DNA from: Acidimicrobiia bacterium
GTDB lineage: Bacteria > Actinomycetota > Acidimicrobiia > Acidimicrobiales > AC-14
Length of the DNA stretch: 32,032 bases
Assembly (NCBI GenBank): GCA_023265045.1
Contig: JAHFUQ010000034.1
Span: 1 to 32,032, forward strand
Direction: 5' to 3'
The first letter of the stretch is position 1, and each line of letters opens with the position of its first letter. The position numbers and the translations under genes are program-made. The notes under the pieces are model-generated. The model did not search any database, was not told where the DNA came from, and saw nothing but the letters and a program-made list of their open reading frames with translations. This document shows, in pieces, positions 1 through 9,038 of the stretch.

Positions 1-3000
1 AGCGGTTCCGGTACCCCGGGGGTCGCATTCATCGGGGATGCAGAGCCCCGCGAGGTCCAATCCGTTTACCGGGTCGCCGCCGACGTAGTCATATGTGTTC
101 GCCGATCCCCCCTCCACGGGGTCGGCGCCGAGGAACCGACCGAGCGCCGGAACGTAGGGCCGGGCGCCCATCTCAATGGTGGCGACGCCGGGGGCGTGCT
201 CGAGGGGCCGCTGGTGCTGGCCCAGCCACCCGTAGTCGAAGTTCCCGTCGGAGTTGTCGGGCAGCCCGTCGGTCCCGTCGGGGTCGCCGCCGGGCGTGCG
301 GGCCAGCGGTTGGCCAAAGGGGTCGTAGAGCGATCGCTTGACTCCGAGGGGGATGGGCAGGAGGGCGCCGAGGGCGAAGGTTGCGGAGACCACCACGTCG
401 CCGTGGACGTTGGGGTAGCTCCACACGTCGAGGACGCCGGCGAGCCGCTTGGTCAGCGCCGCGCCGCCGGGAAGCGGGACGTTGGCCTCGAGCACCACGT
501 TGAGGGCGTCCATGGTGAGCGCCGGGCTGTCGCCGGGCCCGGCGTAGCCGTAGCGGGTGACCGTCAGGCCCTCCGTGCGGGAAACGATGCGGCCTGTGGC
601 GTCCCGGAGGTAGCGGACCGTCGTCGAGCCGGACGTGGTCTGCACGTGGCGGTCGGAGCCGTCGAACGACATCGTCTGGGCGCCGAGCACCGTCGTGTTG
701 CCGTGGCCTTGGAGGTCGTAGTCGATCGTTCCCGACGACGGCGTGGTCGAGGTGAGACGGTCGGCCGAGTCGTAGCAGTACGTCGTCGTAGCCGTGTTGT
801 CGGTCACGGAGGTTCGGTTGGAGTTCTTTCCCGCGCCGGCCGACGACCCGCACCCCCCGGTCGGAGCGAACGCGTAGGCGATGCTGTGCCCGGGGACGAC
901 GGCGGAGGTGAGCCGCCCCGCGCCGTCGAACACAAAGTTCGGGTTCGACGGGTCGGGGTCCACCCCGTCGATGGTCTCGTTTACTATCCGCCCCGCTTGC
1001 GAGCGTGTCACGGAGTCGGAGGCGAGCACGGTGTTGTCCGACAGAATCCAGGTCAGCCCGGTGACCCGACCCGCCGGGTCGCGGGCCAGCGCAAGCGAGG
1101 AGCCGTTGCCACGATTGCCGATGCCGCCAGGGTAGGCCACCGACGCCAGCTCGCCGTTGAGGTCGTAGGCGGGGTCGGCGACGGTGTTCCCGTCGAGGCT
1201 CTGCGCCTCGACCCGGCCGGCGGCGTCGTAGGTCGGCTCGACCGTGGCGGAAGGGGTCTGGACCCTCTGGAGCAGGCCGCTCTGGCGGTAGTCCGTGGTT
1301 GTCGTCTTGTTCCACACGTCGGTGTAGGCGCGGATCCGGCCCAGCAGGTCGGTCGTGGAGGTGATGGTGCCGCCCGTGTCGGTGGCGATGCCGTCGGACA
1401 CTGAGGTCACGAGCGGGCTCCCGCCGCTGGGCCCCACGGAGTAGTTGTAGGCGATCGTGCGCGCGGCCTCGCCGGGCAGGCCGGGGTTCCCCGGCGTCGC
1501 CGGCACGGCCGGCACCGTCCGGGTGAGCGGCCGGTTGCGGGCGTCGTAGGCCGCGCACGACCACGGCCCTGAGCCGACGCGGGAGCCGACGACCCGCCCC
1601 GGCGCGTCGTAAACGACCTCGACAACCTTGGCGGCCAGGGGGCCGCCGCCGTCCGGATCGGGTTCGATCGTCTGCTTGAGGCGGCCCGCCTGGTTGGCCG
1701 TGCCGCCCCCGCAGGGGTTGGCCACGAGTTCGTTCCGCCCGTAGTACGCGTAGGTCGTGGCGTTGCCTGCCGGTGGCGTCCGGGACGTGCGCCGGTAGTA
1801 GGTGCCCAGGCCCGGGGCCTCGTAGGCGCTCGACGTGGTGAGGGACAGCCCGTTCGGGTTCGAACCCGTGACCGGGTCGACGGTGACGGCAGTGGCCAGG
1901 CCGACGCTGGGCCGGTCGTACGCCGTGGCGGCCACCGAGTTCGAATCGGGCGAGGGCGACCCGCCGGCGTCCACCGTCGTGGCCAGTGTGGGGAGCCCGT
2001 AGCGCGGCCCCAGGCTGGCGCCGGGCACCGGCGACGATGCGCCGCCGGGCGGGGTCCAGTGCAGCTCCAGGCGGCTGCCGCCCGCCCCCGGGCGGAACTC
2101 GACCGCGACGCGGTGGCGGCTCCCGGCGCACGTGTACGTCGGCGTGTCGACGCAGCTCAGGGGCGCGTCGGCGGTGAAGCCGGAGCCGTCGGCCCAGGCG
2201 TCGATGATCGTGGCGTCGTCGATCCGCACGCGCACGCCGCCGGTGCGGTAGGCCTTGAACGTGTACGCCCCCGCCGCCGGCAGCGTGATCTCACCGGTGT
2301 AGCGAGCCGACCAGCTCCCGGCGACGAGCGTCGATCCTCCGGGCGCGGGCGGCACGCCGCCGGAGGTCGAGAAGTCGGCGACGAGCCCCCCGGAGGGATC
2401 GCCCACGCCGGTGTCGTGCAGCGCCGGCGCGCCCGACAGAGTGGGGTTGGGGAAGTAGGCGGCGGCCAGCCCGTGGACGCCCCCGTCGTACTCGGTGAGG
2501 CTGTGGGGGACGCCGTTGGGCAGCCCGGGGCAGGTGGGGTTGGGCTCGAACCCGCTGAAGCAGTCCTGGGGGGCCGGGCCGTAGGAGTGGGTGGGGCGGC
2601 CGGCGGCGTCATAGAGCGTGGTCGTCTTGCGGAGGGCGTGATCGAGGCTGGCCGCGAGCCGGTCGCCGACGTCCCAGGTGTAGATGGCGGTCTCGTCCGT
2701 GGCGTCGCTGTCGGTCACGACCCGGCCGGTGTCGTCGAGCCCAACGCGGCGGGCGTAGCCGTGCGGCTCGACGAGGCCGGCGACGTGCACGAGCACCTCG
2801 GTGGCGGACTGGTACTGGTAGGTGTGCGCGGGGCGCGCCTCGCCGGCGCGCGGGACAGGGAGGGTCACCGACTGCGCCCTTCCACCCTGGTACGTGATGA
2901 GCGTCTTGGCCGTGTCGCCGGGGTCGGGGTCGAGCCCGACGTCCGACGCGAGGGGGTCTCGCACTTTGGCCAGCAGGCCCAGGCTCCAGCCGAAGTCCGT

Positions 3001-5985
3001 CTTCTCCCCGCCGGGGTTCTCGATCCGCCCCAGCAGGCCCGCCGCGTAGAACAGCTTGGTCTCCCACACCTTGAGCGCGGTCGGGTCGCTCTCCGGCTTG
3101 TCGTACAAGGCGGCCGCGCACAGCATGTTCGGGGGCGCGGCGGCGTCGAACCCCGGCGGCGCGGGCGACGGGCAGGCGCCGCCCCCGTAGGTGAGGCGGA
3201 CGTTCATTCCGCTGACCGGGTCGGTGAGGGTCCGCAAGCGCACCGGCGAGCCCGACCAGTCGAGGCGGGCGGCGGCCGGCTCGCGGTCGTCGACCGCCTG
3301 CGTCGCCGCGACGAGGCGGCCGCCGAGGTCGAACACGTAGGTCCCGCTCCCCTGCTGGAGCGTGAGGGCGCCGGCCGCGTCGGAGGCGAGCACGCCGTCC
3401 TCCCCCGGGGGCGGGAGGAACCCGGAGCCCGTCGAGGTCCAGGCGTGGGTCGCGCCCGAGGCGTCCAGCAGGGTCACGCCGGTCGCCGTCCGCTGGGCCG
3501 ACACGAACGCCGCGCCGGGCGACAGCGTCCACCCGCTGGGCAGCGCCGCCGCCGACGGTGACAGCCAGCTCGCGGGGACCACCACGCCCTGGGCGTAGCC
3601 CGGGCCGAAGATGGCGAGCAGCATGGCGCCGACGCCAGTGTGGTCGTAGTAGTCGACCTGGATGGGCACGGGGGTGTTGGCCGCCAGCGTCACGGGCGAG
3701 GCCGTGTTGTTGGCGTTCTGGTCGAACCACTTGTCGAGGACGAGGGCGCCGTTGACGCGAATGCGCACGCCGTCGTCGTTCGCGGTGGCGAGCGTCCAGG
3801 ACCCGGCGGTGGGCACGCTCAGGTAGCCGCTCCAGCGCACCATGAAGTCGTCGGCCGGCACTCCCGGGGCCGGGCTGTCGGGCCACAGGAAGTTGAGGCT
3901 CGTGTCGCGCCTCTCCAGGAGCGGGGTCTTGCCGTCGATCACTGGCGGCTGGGAGGGCGGCGAGTTGGCGTAGTACGCGCCGGTCAGTCCGTTGGCGCTG
4001 GACTGGGAGTTGTAGGCGAACGACACGCCCATGGGGCCGCCAACGGAGGGGAACTGGGCCGAGGAGGCGCCCGTCTGGAGGTTGCCGGTGGCGAGGTTGA
4101 CCTTGACGGGGCCAATGGAGTCGTAGGGCTGCGCCGGCGACTGGCCCGCCCGCAATCGGACGTTGATCGACCAGTCGAAGCCGGGCGCCACTGGGGGCGT
4201 GATCGTGTCCCACGTGTAGGTGCGCCACCAGTACGTCTCGCCGTCTCGCAGGGCGCCGACCGGCAGCGTGTAGGAGGTCTGGGTGATCCATCCCGACTCG
4301 GCGACGCGCAACCCGTTCTCGGCCGCTGCGGTCGAGACCCGGAAGTAGTAGTAGACGGTGTCGCCGTCGGGGTCGGCGGCGGGGTTGACCGACAGCGTGG
4401 GCGTCGGGCTGAAGACGGTCGCGCCGTTGGCGGGCTTGTCCGGCGTGGCCGCTGCCGGCGGGCGGTTGTAGGTGATCGTGAACACGGGGGCCACCGACGC
4501 CGTGCCGTTGTCGCCCGAGTAGAAGCCCTTGTACTCGCTCGGGTCGGTCTCGTTCTGAGGCAGGACAGTGAAGCCGTAGTTCGGCGCGCCGCCCTGCAGC
4601 CACTGCGTGGCGAGCGAGGTCGTGTCGAGGTTCTCGAACGCCGCCCCGCAGGTGGGACCGCCGTGGGAGAAGGCCTTGTTCGAAATCGGGGTGAAGTCGA
4701 TCGTGGGACGGGTGTTCCAGGTCGTCGCGTTCGTGAACGGCGACGTCAGTCGGTAGACATAGACCTGCTTCGGGACGCACGTCGCCGCGTACCAGTTGTA
4801 GAGGGTGACGTGGGACTCGGACACGTACACGTTCGGACCGCTGGGCAGCGAGGCAAGGTCGAAGCGCAGCATCGTCCGGGTGCGGTTCAGGGTGAAGTCG
4901 GGCGAGCCGGTGACGAGCCAGGGATGCGTCCCGAAGGCGGCGTTGACCTGGTCGGGCTTCTCGTACACCCAGGTGTCGACGGCGGTCGACGGCGGGGCCG
5001 TGGACTGGGTGAAGTTCGGGTCCACCGTGACGGGGAACACCCGTTCCGGATCGGACAGCCAGCCGCCGTCGACGGCCACGTCCACTGAGGCGACGCCGTC
5101 GTCCTGGGCGACGAGGGTGGCCGTCACGGGTGTGGACGTCTCCGGCCGGGGACGCGCCGCGGCGTCCCAGGCGGCGCCGCCGAATAGGCCCATGACCGCT
5201 CCTGAGGCGTCCGTCAGCTGTACGCCCCCGGGAACGCCTTGGGCCACCACGCCCGGCGGCAGGGCGAGGTCGACGCGGTAGGACGGCGTGAGCCTCCCTT
5301 TGGCGTCGGGGTAGACGACGGTCTCCTTGAACCCCTCGTCCGTCAGCGACAGCTCCAAGTCGAGGCCGCCGGGCAGGGCGGCGGCGTATATCGCCTTCTC
5401 CTTGTCGATCCGCGCACGCACCGGAGCGGCGCCCGGGTGGCGCAGCGCGACGGGGCCTGCGGGGCTCTCGACGACGGCGACGTCGCCGGTAGCGGCCGCG
5501 CCGAACCGGGAGGCGTTCGTGCTCGCCTTCGCTCGCAGGGCGCCGTCGGTCCCGGCCGCCAGGCCCAGGTCGATGTCACGCCACTTGCCTGATGCGGGGT
5601 CGCGGAAGCGCACGGGCGTAGCGCTGACCTTGGCCGTCTTGGACCCATCCGGGTTGGAGAACACCTGCTTGGTGGCGGTGGTTTCGTCGTCGATGACCTT
5701 GGAGCGGGCGGGGTCGAAGCCGGACTCCTTGGGTGCGCGCTTCGGCGTCCGCGGATCGCCGGGCGAGGTCGGGGCGTCGGCGAGGTTCGGCGCAGGCGGG
5801 CCTTCGAGCTTCGGCTTGGGCGTGTCCGATCGTAAGGCCGACAGCTCCTTCGGCTGCTTGTCCTTAGTCTGTGCGGCGACCGGAGCGGGAGCGACAGCGA
5901 CGAGCGTCATCGCCGCCATTGCGATCGCCACGACGCATGCGGCCATCGGGTGCACGCGGGCGCGTTGGAACTCGGATCCGCTCAT
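1..5985 (-). CDS. Giant secreted RHS/YD-repeat protein with two PA14 domains (3' end beyond window)
   Basis: The frame is open without a stop from an ATG at 5985 to base 1, so at least 1995 residues are encoded. The ATG follows a purine-rich GGAAAGGCGG. Residues 1-38 look like a Sec signal peptide. Then come a DNRLRE-like region (about 338-475), a fibronectin-III-like stretch (about 480-600), a first PA14 domain (about 665-795), an RHS/YD region, a second PA14 domain (about 1168-1312) and many YD repeats (for example [18 protein letters not shown]). The last visible part (bases 19-180) is the RHS core signature with [14 protein letters not shown] and NGLDLAG. In RHS and wall-associated toxins the sequence after this core is a variable toxin tip, so the effector lies just outside the window. 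RHS shells encapsulate and deliver toxins; PA14 domains usually bind carbohydrate. The delivery role is inferred from family. The longer antisense frames across it are shadows. Confidence 0.93.
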   Translation of the reverse strand, partial: MSGSEFQRARVHPMAACVVAIAMAAMTLVAVAPAPVAAQTKDKQPKELSALRSDTPKPKLEGPPAPNLADAPTSPGDPRTPKRAPKESGFDPARSKVIDDETTATKQVFSNPDGSKTAKVSATPVRFRDPASGKWRDIDLGLAAGTDGALRAKASTNASRFGAAATGDVAVVESPAGPVALRHPGAAPVRARIDKEKAIYAAALPGGLDLELSLTDEGFKETVVYPDAKGRLTPSYRVDLALPPGVVAQGVPGGVQLTDASGAVMGLFGGAAWDAAARPRPETSTPVTATLVAQDDGVASVDVAVDGGWLSDPERVFPVTVDPNFTQSTAPPSTAVDTWVYEKPDQVNAAFGTHPWLVTGSPDFTLNRTRTMLRFDLASLPSGPNVYVSESHVTLYNWYAATCVPKQVYVYRLTSPFTNATTWNTRPTIDFTPISNKAFSHGGPTCGAAFENLDTTSLATQWLQGGAPNYGFTVLPQNETDPSEYKGFYSGDNGTASVAPVFTITYNRPPAAATPDKPANGATVFSPTPTLSVNPAADPDGDTVYYYFRVSTAAAENGLRVAESGWITQTSYTLPVGALRDGETYWWRTYTWDTITPPVAPGFDWSINVRLRAGQSPAQPYDSIGPVKVNLATGNLQTGASSAQFPSVGGPMGVSFAYNSQSSANGLTGAYYANSPPSQPPVIDGKTPLLERRDTSLNFLWPDSPAPGVPADDFMVRWSGYLSVPTAGSWTLATANDDGVRIRVNGALVLDKWFDQNANNTASPVTLAANTPVPIQVDYYDHTGVGAMLLAIFGPGYAQGVVVPASWLSPSAAALPSGWTLSPGAAFVSAQRTATGVTLLDASGATHAWTSTGSGFLPPPGEDGVLASDAAGALTLQQGSGTYVFDLGGRLVAATQAVDDREPAAARLDWSGSPVRLRTLTDPVSGMNVRLTYGGGACPSPAPPGFDAAAPPNMLCAAALYDKPESDPTALKVWETKLFYAAGLLGRIENPGGEKTDFGWSLGLLAKVRDPLASDVGLDPDPGDTAKTLITYQGGRAQSVTLPVPRAGEARPAHTYQYQSATEVLVHVAGLVEPHGYARRVGLDDTGRVVTDSDATDETAIYTWDVGDRLAASLDHALRKTTTLYDAAGRPTHSYGPAPQDCFSGFEPNPTCPGLPNGVPHSLTEYDGGVHGLAAAYFPNPTLSGAPALHDTGVGDPSGGLVADFSTSGGVPPAPGGSTLVAGSWSARYTGEITLPAAGAYTFKAYRTGGVRVRIDDATIIDAWADGSGFTADAPLSCVDTPTYTCAGSRHRVAVEFRPGAGGSRLELHWTPPGGASSPVPGASLGPRYGLPTLATTVDAGGSPSPDSNSVAATAYDRPSVGLATAVTVDPVTGSNPNGLSLTTSSAYEAPGLGTYYRRTSRTPPAGNATTYAYYGRNELVANPCGGGTANQAGRLKQTIEPDPDGGGPLAAKVVEVVYDAPGRVVGSRVGSGPWSCAAYDARNRPLTRTVPAVPATPGNPGLPGEAARTIAYNYSVGPSGGSPLVTSVSDGIATDTGGTITSTTDLLGRIRAYTDVWNKTTTTDYRQSGLLQRVQTPSATVEPTYDAAGRVEAQSLDGNTVADPAYDLNGELASVAYPGGIGNRGNGSSLALARDPAGRVTGLTWILSDNTVLASDSVTRSQAGRIVNETIDGVDPDPSNPNFVFDGAGRLTSAVVPGHSIAYAFAPTGGCGSSAGAGKNSNRTSVTDNTATTTYCYDSADRLTSTTPSSGTIDYDLQGHGNTTVLGAQTMSFDGSDRHVQTTSGSTTVRYLRDATGRIVSRTEGLTVTRYGYAGPGDSPALTMDALNVVLEANVPLPGGAALTKRLAGVLDVWSYPNVHGDVVVSATFALGALLPIPLGVKRSLYDPFGQPLARTPGGDPDGTDGLPDNSDGNFDYGWLGQHQRPLEHAPGVATIEMGARPYVPALGRFLGADPVEGGSANTYDYVGGDPVNGLDLAGLCIPDECDPRGTGTA

Positions 5986-6002
5986 CGTGGCCGCCTTTCC
6001 GC

Positions 6003-6018
6003 CGAACGGCGCCGTTCG
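6003..6018. promoter_or_regulatory. 16-bp perfect palindrome upstream of the RHS gene
   Basis: CGAACGGCGCCGTTCG is a perfect palindrome 17 nt upstream of the RHS start codon. It could be a dimeric-repressor operator or a leader hairpin that affects the nearby ribosome-binding site. The function is inferred from position only. Confidence 0.4.
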
Positions 6019-6029
6019 CCGCCCGCCGT

Positions 6030-6044
6030 GATGAAGGGTTCATC
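6030..6044. promoter_or_regulatory. Inverted repeat GATGAA-GGG-TTCATC
   Basis: Perfect 6-bp arms with a 3-base spacer, next to the 6003-6018 palindrome and also upstream of the RHS gene. A second operator half or leader hairpin is possible. No known regulator motif was recognised. Confidence 0.35.
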
Positions 6045-6270
6045 GTCGGGGGTAGGACCTCGTTCACGGAGCGCACGTGGTGGCGGCCAATAGCTTCCGC
6101 CGCTCGCCGTTGGACGCCCACCATGGCGCGCTTACCCCGGGCGACGACTCCGCGAACACCGTGGATTCCCAGTCATCCAAAGTTCACCTGCCGTTCGGCG
6201 GCAGTCGATCACGGGCGGAGAAACCAATCGGCCGGCACCGTCGGACGAATCGCAGGCGCGCGACGGAAAG

Positions 6271-6327
6271 GGCGCCGTACTGGCGACATTGGCTTGACAC
6301 GGGCAGGCCGTCCGCTCGCTCGCCCCT
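6271..6327. repeat. Imperfect direct repeat, left copy, flanking the TA module
   Basis: Aligned without gaps to 7021-7077, exactly 750 bp away. The first 50 positions match at 37. Shared blocks include GGCGCCG, GACAT, CTTGAC, GGCAGG and CGCTCGCT. The toxin-antitoxin genes lie between the two copies. Confidence 0.6.
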
Positions 6328-6338
6328 CGCCGGGCGCC

Positions 6339-6737
6339 TCAGCGGTGAGGCAGAACGGCTAGGCCCGGAAGGTCGGCGAACGCTGAGGCGTCGGCGGTTA
6401 CGACGGTACGGCCGGAGGTCCTTGCGGTTGCAGCGATCATAAGATCGTGTGCGCCACGAGGCCTTCCCTGGGTGCGGACATGAACGAGCAAGTCGGCGTG
6501 GGTCTCCGCCACGGCCCGGTTGTAGTCCAGGACCGGGATCACGTCGAGGACGTCCTTCAAGAACGCCAGCCGACCGGCGCTCGCGGCGCCGCTCGCCAAG
6601 AGCACACCCACTCGCAATTCCGCGACCGTGATCGCCGCGATGGCGATGTCGTCGTCATCCTGGATCACGGCGTCAACCGATCCGCCGGACCGCTCCGCGT
6701 CGATGAGGTAGGTGGTGTCGAGCAGAAGCGTCCTCAG
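6339..6737 (-). CDS. PIN-domain ribonuclease toxin (VapC-like)
   Basis: This is a 132-residue PIN toxin if translation starts at CTG 6737. PIN toxins are Mg2+-dependent RNases that act on tRNA, rRNA or mRNA in the cytoplasm and are neutralised by a cognate antitoxin. The acidic residues are visible: Asp7 in LLLDTTYLID, Glu40 in TVAELRVGV, Asp98 in AHDLMIAA and Asp116 in VTADASAF. The frame upstream closes at a TGA (6749-6747) with no ATG, GTG or TTG before the essential Asp7. The CTG overlaps the antitoxin stop as CTGA and has AGGAG 5 nt upstream, so a coupled CTG start is the best choice. A GTG at 6668 would delete the first catalytic Asp. The family assignment is secure; the start is inferred. 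Confidence 0.88.
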   Translation of the reverse strand: MRTLLLDTTYLIDAERSGGSVDAVIQDDDDIAIAAITVAELRVGVLLASGAASAGRLAFLKDVLDVIPVLDYNRAVAETHADLLVHVRTQGRPRGAHDLMIAATARTSGRTVVTADASAFADLPGLAVLPHR

Positions 6738-6976
6738 GACCGCTCCTCAAGCTCGACGACGGCCCGAACTGCCGCGAGGTCGCCCATCCAGGATCGGTCC
6801 GGCCCGTGCCTCTTGAGCAAGGCCTTGACGTCGGCTCCTTGGCCGGCCTTCATGGGCTGCAATGTCGCGACGGCCTTCCCGCGCCGCACGATCGTGAAGG
6901 TCTCCCCGCGATGCTCGACGGCGTCGAGCAAGTCCGCGAACGCCCTCGCTGCGTCAGTGGCGCTCACTTCGGACAT
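6734..6976 (-). CDS. Phd/YefM-type antitoxin
   Basis: An 80-residue protein whose first 45 residues (SATDAARAFADLLDAV, then GETFTIVRRGKAVATL) match the Phd/YefM DNA-binding fold found in antitoxins. The C-terminal half is charged and would wrap the toxin. Its TGA overlaps the PIN toxin start, the usual antitoxin-first order. Such antitoxins repress their own promoter with the toxin as co-repressor. The start codon lies 9 nt after a GATAAT box and no Shine-Dalgarno is seen, so a leaderless or nearly leaderless transcript is likely. Confidence 0.88.
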   Translation of the reverse strand: MSEVSATDAARAFADLLDAVEHRGETFTIVRRGKAVATLQPMKAGQGADVKALLKRHGPDRSWMGDLAAVRAVVELEERS

Positions 6977-6980
6977 CTGA

Positions 6981-7014
6981 ATCAGATTATCAGATTCCTA
7001 CGTCGTTGTTGCAG
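6981..7014 (-). promoter_or_regulatory. Promoter and candidate operator of the TA operon
   Basis: ATCAGATT occurs twice in tandem (6981-6996) and also lies within an imperfect 19-bp palindrome. On the minus strand it contains GATAAT (6991-6986), a five-of-six match to a -10 box, with a weak CTGCAA 17 nt further upstream. Antitoxin binding here would block RNA polymerase directly. It is a local AT-rich island in GC-rich DNA. Confidence 0.5.
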
Positions 7015-7020
7015 CGAAGC

Positions 7021-7077
7021 GGCGCCGGAGCGGAGACATCGACTTGACTTCGGCAGGACACGCGCTCGCTCTTCCCT
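7021..7077. repeat. Imperfect direct repeat, right copy, flanking the TA module
   Basis: Partner of 6271-6327; see that entry for the alignment. It lies between the TA promoter and the 3' end of the Nfu-type gene. Confidence 0.6.
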
Positions 7078-7080
7078 TGA

Positions 7081-7338
7081 CTACAGGTGCTCGGCGGCGG
7101 CGGCCCGGACGCCCTCGATGATGGCGGACCAGTCGGCGCCGGGGGCCCGGGTGACGGTCACGAAATCGTTGACCCCGAACACCTGGACCACGCCCTCGAT
7201 CCTGAACACCGCCTCGGCGAAGGCGTTGCCGGCGGCGGCCTCGGCCGTCTTGAGGTTCATGGGCGCGGCCAGCTTGCGGTCGAGGGTGAACTTCTTGGCG
7301 TTGGGGTTCGGGGTGTCTTCCGGGCGCACGGTGGCCAT
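7081..7338 (-). CDS. Stand-alone Nfu/NifU N-terminal domain protein
   Basis: An 85-residue protein. The opening TPNPNAKKF, followed by a Phe/Val-rich alpha-beta pattern (GNAFAEAVFRIEGVVQVF), is the signature of the Nfu N-terminal domain found in iron-sulfur cluster scaffold proteins. The C-terminal NifU domain with its CxxC cluster-binding motif is absent, so it cannot hold a cluster by itself. It may be an accessory or targeting module in Fe-S assembly; the exact role is unknown. The ATG at 7338 is 6 nt after TACGAT, which suggests a leaderless transcript. It is divergent from the SirB1-type gene with only 22 bp between the start codons. Confidence 0.8.
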   Translation of the reverse strand: MATVRPEDTPNPNAKKFTLDRKLAAPMNLKTAEAAAGNAFAEAVFRIEGVVQVFGVNDFVTVTRAPGADWSAIIEGVRAAAAEHL

Positions 7339-7344
7339 GAGGCG

Positions 7345-7354
7345 ATCGTAGACT
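7345..7354. promoter_or_regulatory. Overlapping divergent leaderless promoters
   Basis: On the minus strand TACGAT (7350-7345) is followed by 6 nt and ATG 7338. On the plus strand TAGACT (7349-7354) is followed by 6 nt and GTG 7361. The two hexamers share the TA at 7349-7350. No -35 box is obvious on either side. Confidence 0.5.
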
Positions 7355-7360
7355 GCACGC

Positions 7361-8134
7361 GTGGACCCCACCGCCGGGTTCGCGGAGCTGGTCCAGGGAC
7401 CGGAGGCCGAGCTACCGCTCGACCGGGCCGCCCTGCTGATCGCCGCCCACGCCGAGCCCGAGCTCGACGTCGACGCCGAGGTGGCCGCGCTCGACGAGCT
7501 GGCCGCGGGATGCCCGGAGGCCACGTTCGACGGCTGGCGGCGGTACCTGTTCGAGGACTTGGGCTTCGCAGGGAACGTCGAGCAGTACTTCGATCCCGCC
7601 AACTCGTTCCTCGACCAGGTCCGGCGGCGGCGCGTCGGGTTGCCTATCGCCCTGTCGGTGCTCGGGATGGTAGTCGGCCGCCGCATCGGCGTGCCGATCG
7701 CCGGCGTCGGCATGCCCGGCCACTTCCTGCTGCAGGGCTCCGGCGGCTGGGTCGACCCTTTCCTTGGCGGGCGGCTCCTCGATCGGGACGGGTGCGAGGA
7801 GCGGTTCCGGACCGTCAACGGCCCCGACGCGCCCTTCCTGGCGTCGTACCTGGCGCCGACGCCCCCGCGCGCCATTCTGGCGCGGATGCTCCTCAACCTG
7901 CGGGGCGTCTACGCCAGCCGGGGCGACCTCGCCGCCCTGACCTGGGTTTACGAGCTACGTCTGGCCATCCCGGGTACGTCCCAGCTGGAACGGGCCGACC
8001 TGGCGCGCGTGCTCGGATCGACCGGGCAGTTTCTGGACGCGGCCGAATCGTTGGAGGAGCTCGCCGAACGCCTGCCGGACTCGGCAGCGTCGCTCCGGGC
8101 CGAAGCCCAGGCCCTGCGCGCCCGCCTGAACTAG
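7361..8134 (+). CDS. SirB1-family transglutaminase-like/TPR protein
   Basis: A 257-residue protein matching the SirB1/YchA family. An N-terminal helical part leads into the conserved core: YFDPANSFLDQV, RRVGLPIALSVLG and GVGMPGHFLL, including the Gly-His of the transglutaminase-like fold. A TPR-like helical region follows (LRGVYASRGDLAAL and on). Family members are cytoplasmic and their biochemical activity is poorly defined; protein binding is likelier than catalysis. The GTG start lies 6 nt after TAGACT without a Shine-Dalgarno. Its stop codon directly abuts the stop of the convergent gene at 8135, with no spacer. Confidence 0.82.
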   Translation: MDPTAGFAELVQGPEAELPLDRAALLIAAHAEPELDVDAEVAALDELAAGCPEATFDGWRRYLFEDLGFAGNVEQYFDPANSFLDQVRRRRVGLPIALSVLGMVVGRRIGVPIAGVGMPGHFLLQGSGGWVDPFLGGRLLDRDGCEERFRTVNGPDAPFLASYLAPTPPRAILARMLLNLRGVYASRGDLAALTWVYELRLAIPGTSQLERADLARVLGSTGQFLDAAESLEELAERLPDSAASLRAEAQALRARLN

Positions 8135-8416
8135 TTACGCCGCGTCGCTGTGGGCGCCCATGGAGGGGTGGGCGGCCAGATTGCGAGCCCGCGGGGCGGT
8201 GATCACGATGCCGTGCAGCGGCGTCTCCGCCAGCGGCGTGAGCGCGTGCGGGCGGGTGGCGGAGCGGGTCTGGCGGAAGTTGACGACGCCGATGGCGCCG
8301 GCGACAGCGAGGGCCCCGACGACTTCGGGAGCAGCCAGCCCGTTGCCGACCACCGCAGCCGTCCCCACCGCAGCCGACGTGCCAAGGGCCATGCCGAGGA
8401 CGAGCTTGCTGGTCAT
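8135..8416 (-). CDS. Small membrane protein of unknown function
   Basis: 93 residues. The N-terminal half (about 5-50) is Ala/Gly/Val-rich and could form one or two membrane helices. The C-terminal half is soluble and contains TPLHGIVITAPRARNL. I do not recognise a family. The start is supported by GATAAT exactly 6 nt upstream of the ATG, and the coding-strand third-position GC is high. It is convergent with the SirB1-type gene. Confidence 0.6.
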   Translation of the reverse strand: MTSKLVLGMALGTSAAVGTAAVVGNGLAAPEVVGALAVAGAIGVVNFRQTRSATRPHALTPLAETPLHGIVITAPRARNLAAHPSMGAHSDAA

Positions 8417-8422
8417 AGGTGC

Positions 8423-8451
8423 ATTATCGACACGTCAGGGGCCAGGTTTAA
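8423..8451 (-). promoter_or_regulatory. Leaderless promoter of the small membrane protein
   Basis: GATAAT (8428-8423) ends 6 nt before ATG 8416. A weak -35 candidate TTAAAC (8451-8446) lies 17 nt upstream of it. Confidence 0.5.
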
Positions 8452-8483
8452 TACCGTGCTGGCTGGCATTTTCCATGGTGGTG

Positions 8484-9038
8484 CTAGCCCCCCCGTTCCG
8501 GGTGGGGAGTGGTGTTGGGCGCCACGGTCCGGGCCACGGCGAGGAACGCCACCGCCATCGACGCCCCGATCACCGACCACTGGGCCCACGCCCGGGCCGT
8601 GTCCGTCCCCGCCAGCAGGCTGTGGACGGTCGCCACGACGAACAGCGGGAAGCTCAGGCCGTGCACGGCCCGCCACAGCTTATGGGGGAGGCGGCGGCGC
8701 AGCAGCGACGTGACCTCGACGGCCACCAGCAAGTAGAGGCCGACGACGCCCCACGCCACGTCGGCCGGCCGCCAGGCCGAGGCAAACGGCACCAGGAGGT
8801 CGGCGAGGCCGAAATGGACGTAGCTGTCGCCCACGATCGTCGCCAGGTGGAGGCCGACGAACACGACGGCCAGCCCGCCGAGCCAGCGGTGTAGGTCGAG
8901 CAGCCAGCGGGCCGCGGCCCGGCCCGCAAAGGCTCGCGTGGTCAGGGCCAGCCCCCACAGCATCGACGCGGCCAGCAGCGCCCACGCCACCAGCCCGCTG
9001 GAGCGGGCGACGTACCACCACAGGCGGCTATCGACCAT
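8484..9038 (-). CDS. Ferric-reductase-like transmembrane heme protein
   Basis: 184 residues with about five membrane helices. Four histidines sit in helices at LDLHRWLGG, VGLHLATIV, RAVHGLSF and ATVHSLLAG, the spacing expected for two b-type hemes in the ferric reductase-like (FRD) domain. There is no FAD/NAD(P)H-binding part, so it would relay electrons across the membrane rather than reduce iron alone. It is the last gene of an operon with an ApbE flavin transferase, overlapping it by 11 bp. In such clusters the heme protein passes electrons to a covalently flavinylated extracytoplasmic partner. That role is inferred from context. Confidence 0.85.
   Translation of the reverse strand: MVDSRLWWYVARSSGLVAWALLAASMLWGLALTTRAFAGRAAARWLLDLHRWLGGLAVVFVGLHLATIVGDSYVHFGLADLLVPFASAWRPADVAWGVVGLYLLVAVEVTSLLRRRLPHKLWRAVHGLSFPLFVVATVHSLLAGTDTARAWAQWSVIGASMAVAFLAVARTVAPNTTPHPERGG

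Larger units (their letters stand above)
5986..6338. other. Intergenic region upstream of the RHS gene
   Basis: No convincing gene is seen in these 353 bases. They hold the 5' leader and presumably the promoter of the RHS gene, two inverted repeats near its start, and the left copy of the direct repeat that flanks the toxin-antitoxin pair. Short open frames here have no recognisable content. Confidence 0.6.

Noticed and set aside
173-5281. Several long open frames on both strands inside the RHS gene
   Set aside because: They are Arg/Pro/Gly-rich shadows typical of GC-rich DNA; the RHS frame has clear domains and motifs throughout.
6336-6351. Hairpin GCCTCA-4 nt-TGAGGC as a terminator of the TA operon
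   Set aside because: The stem is only 6 bp, overlaps the toxin stop codon and has no T tract.
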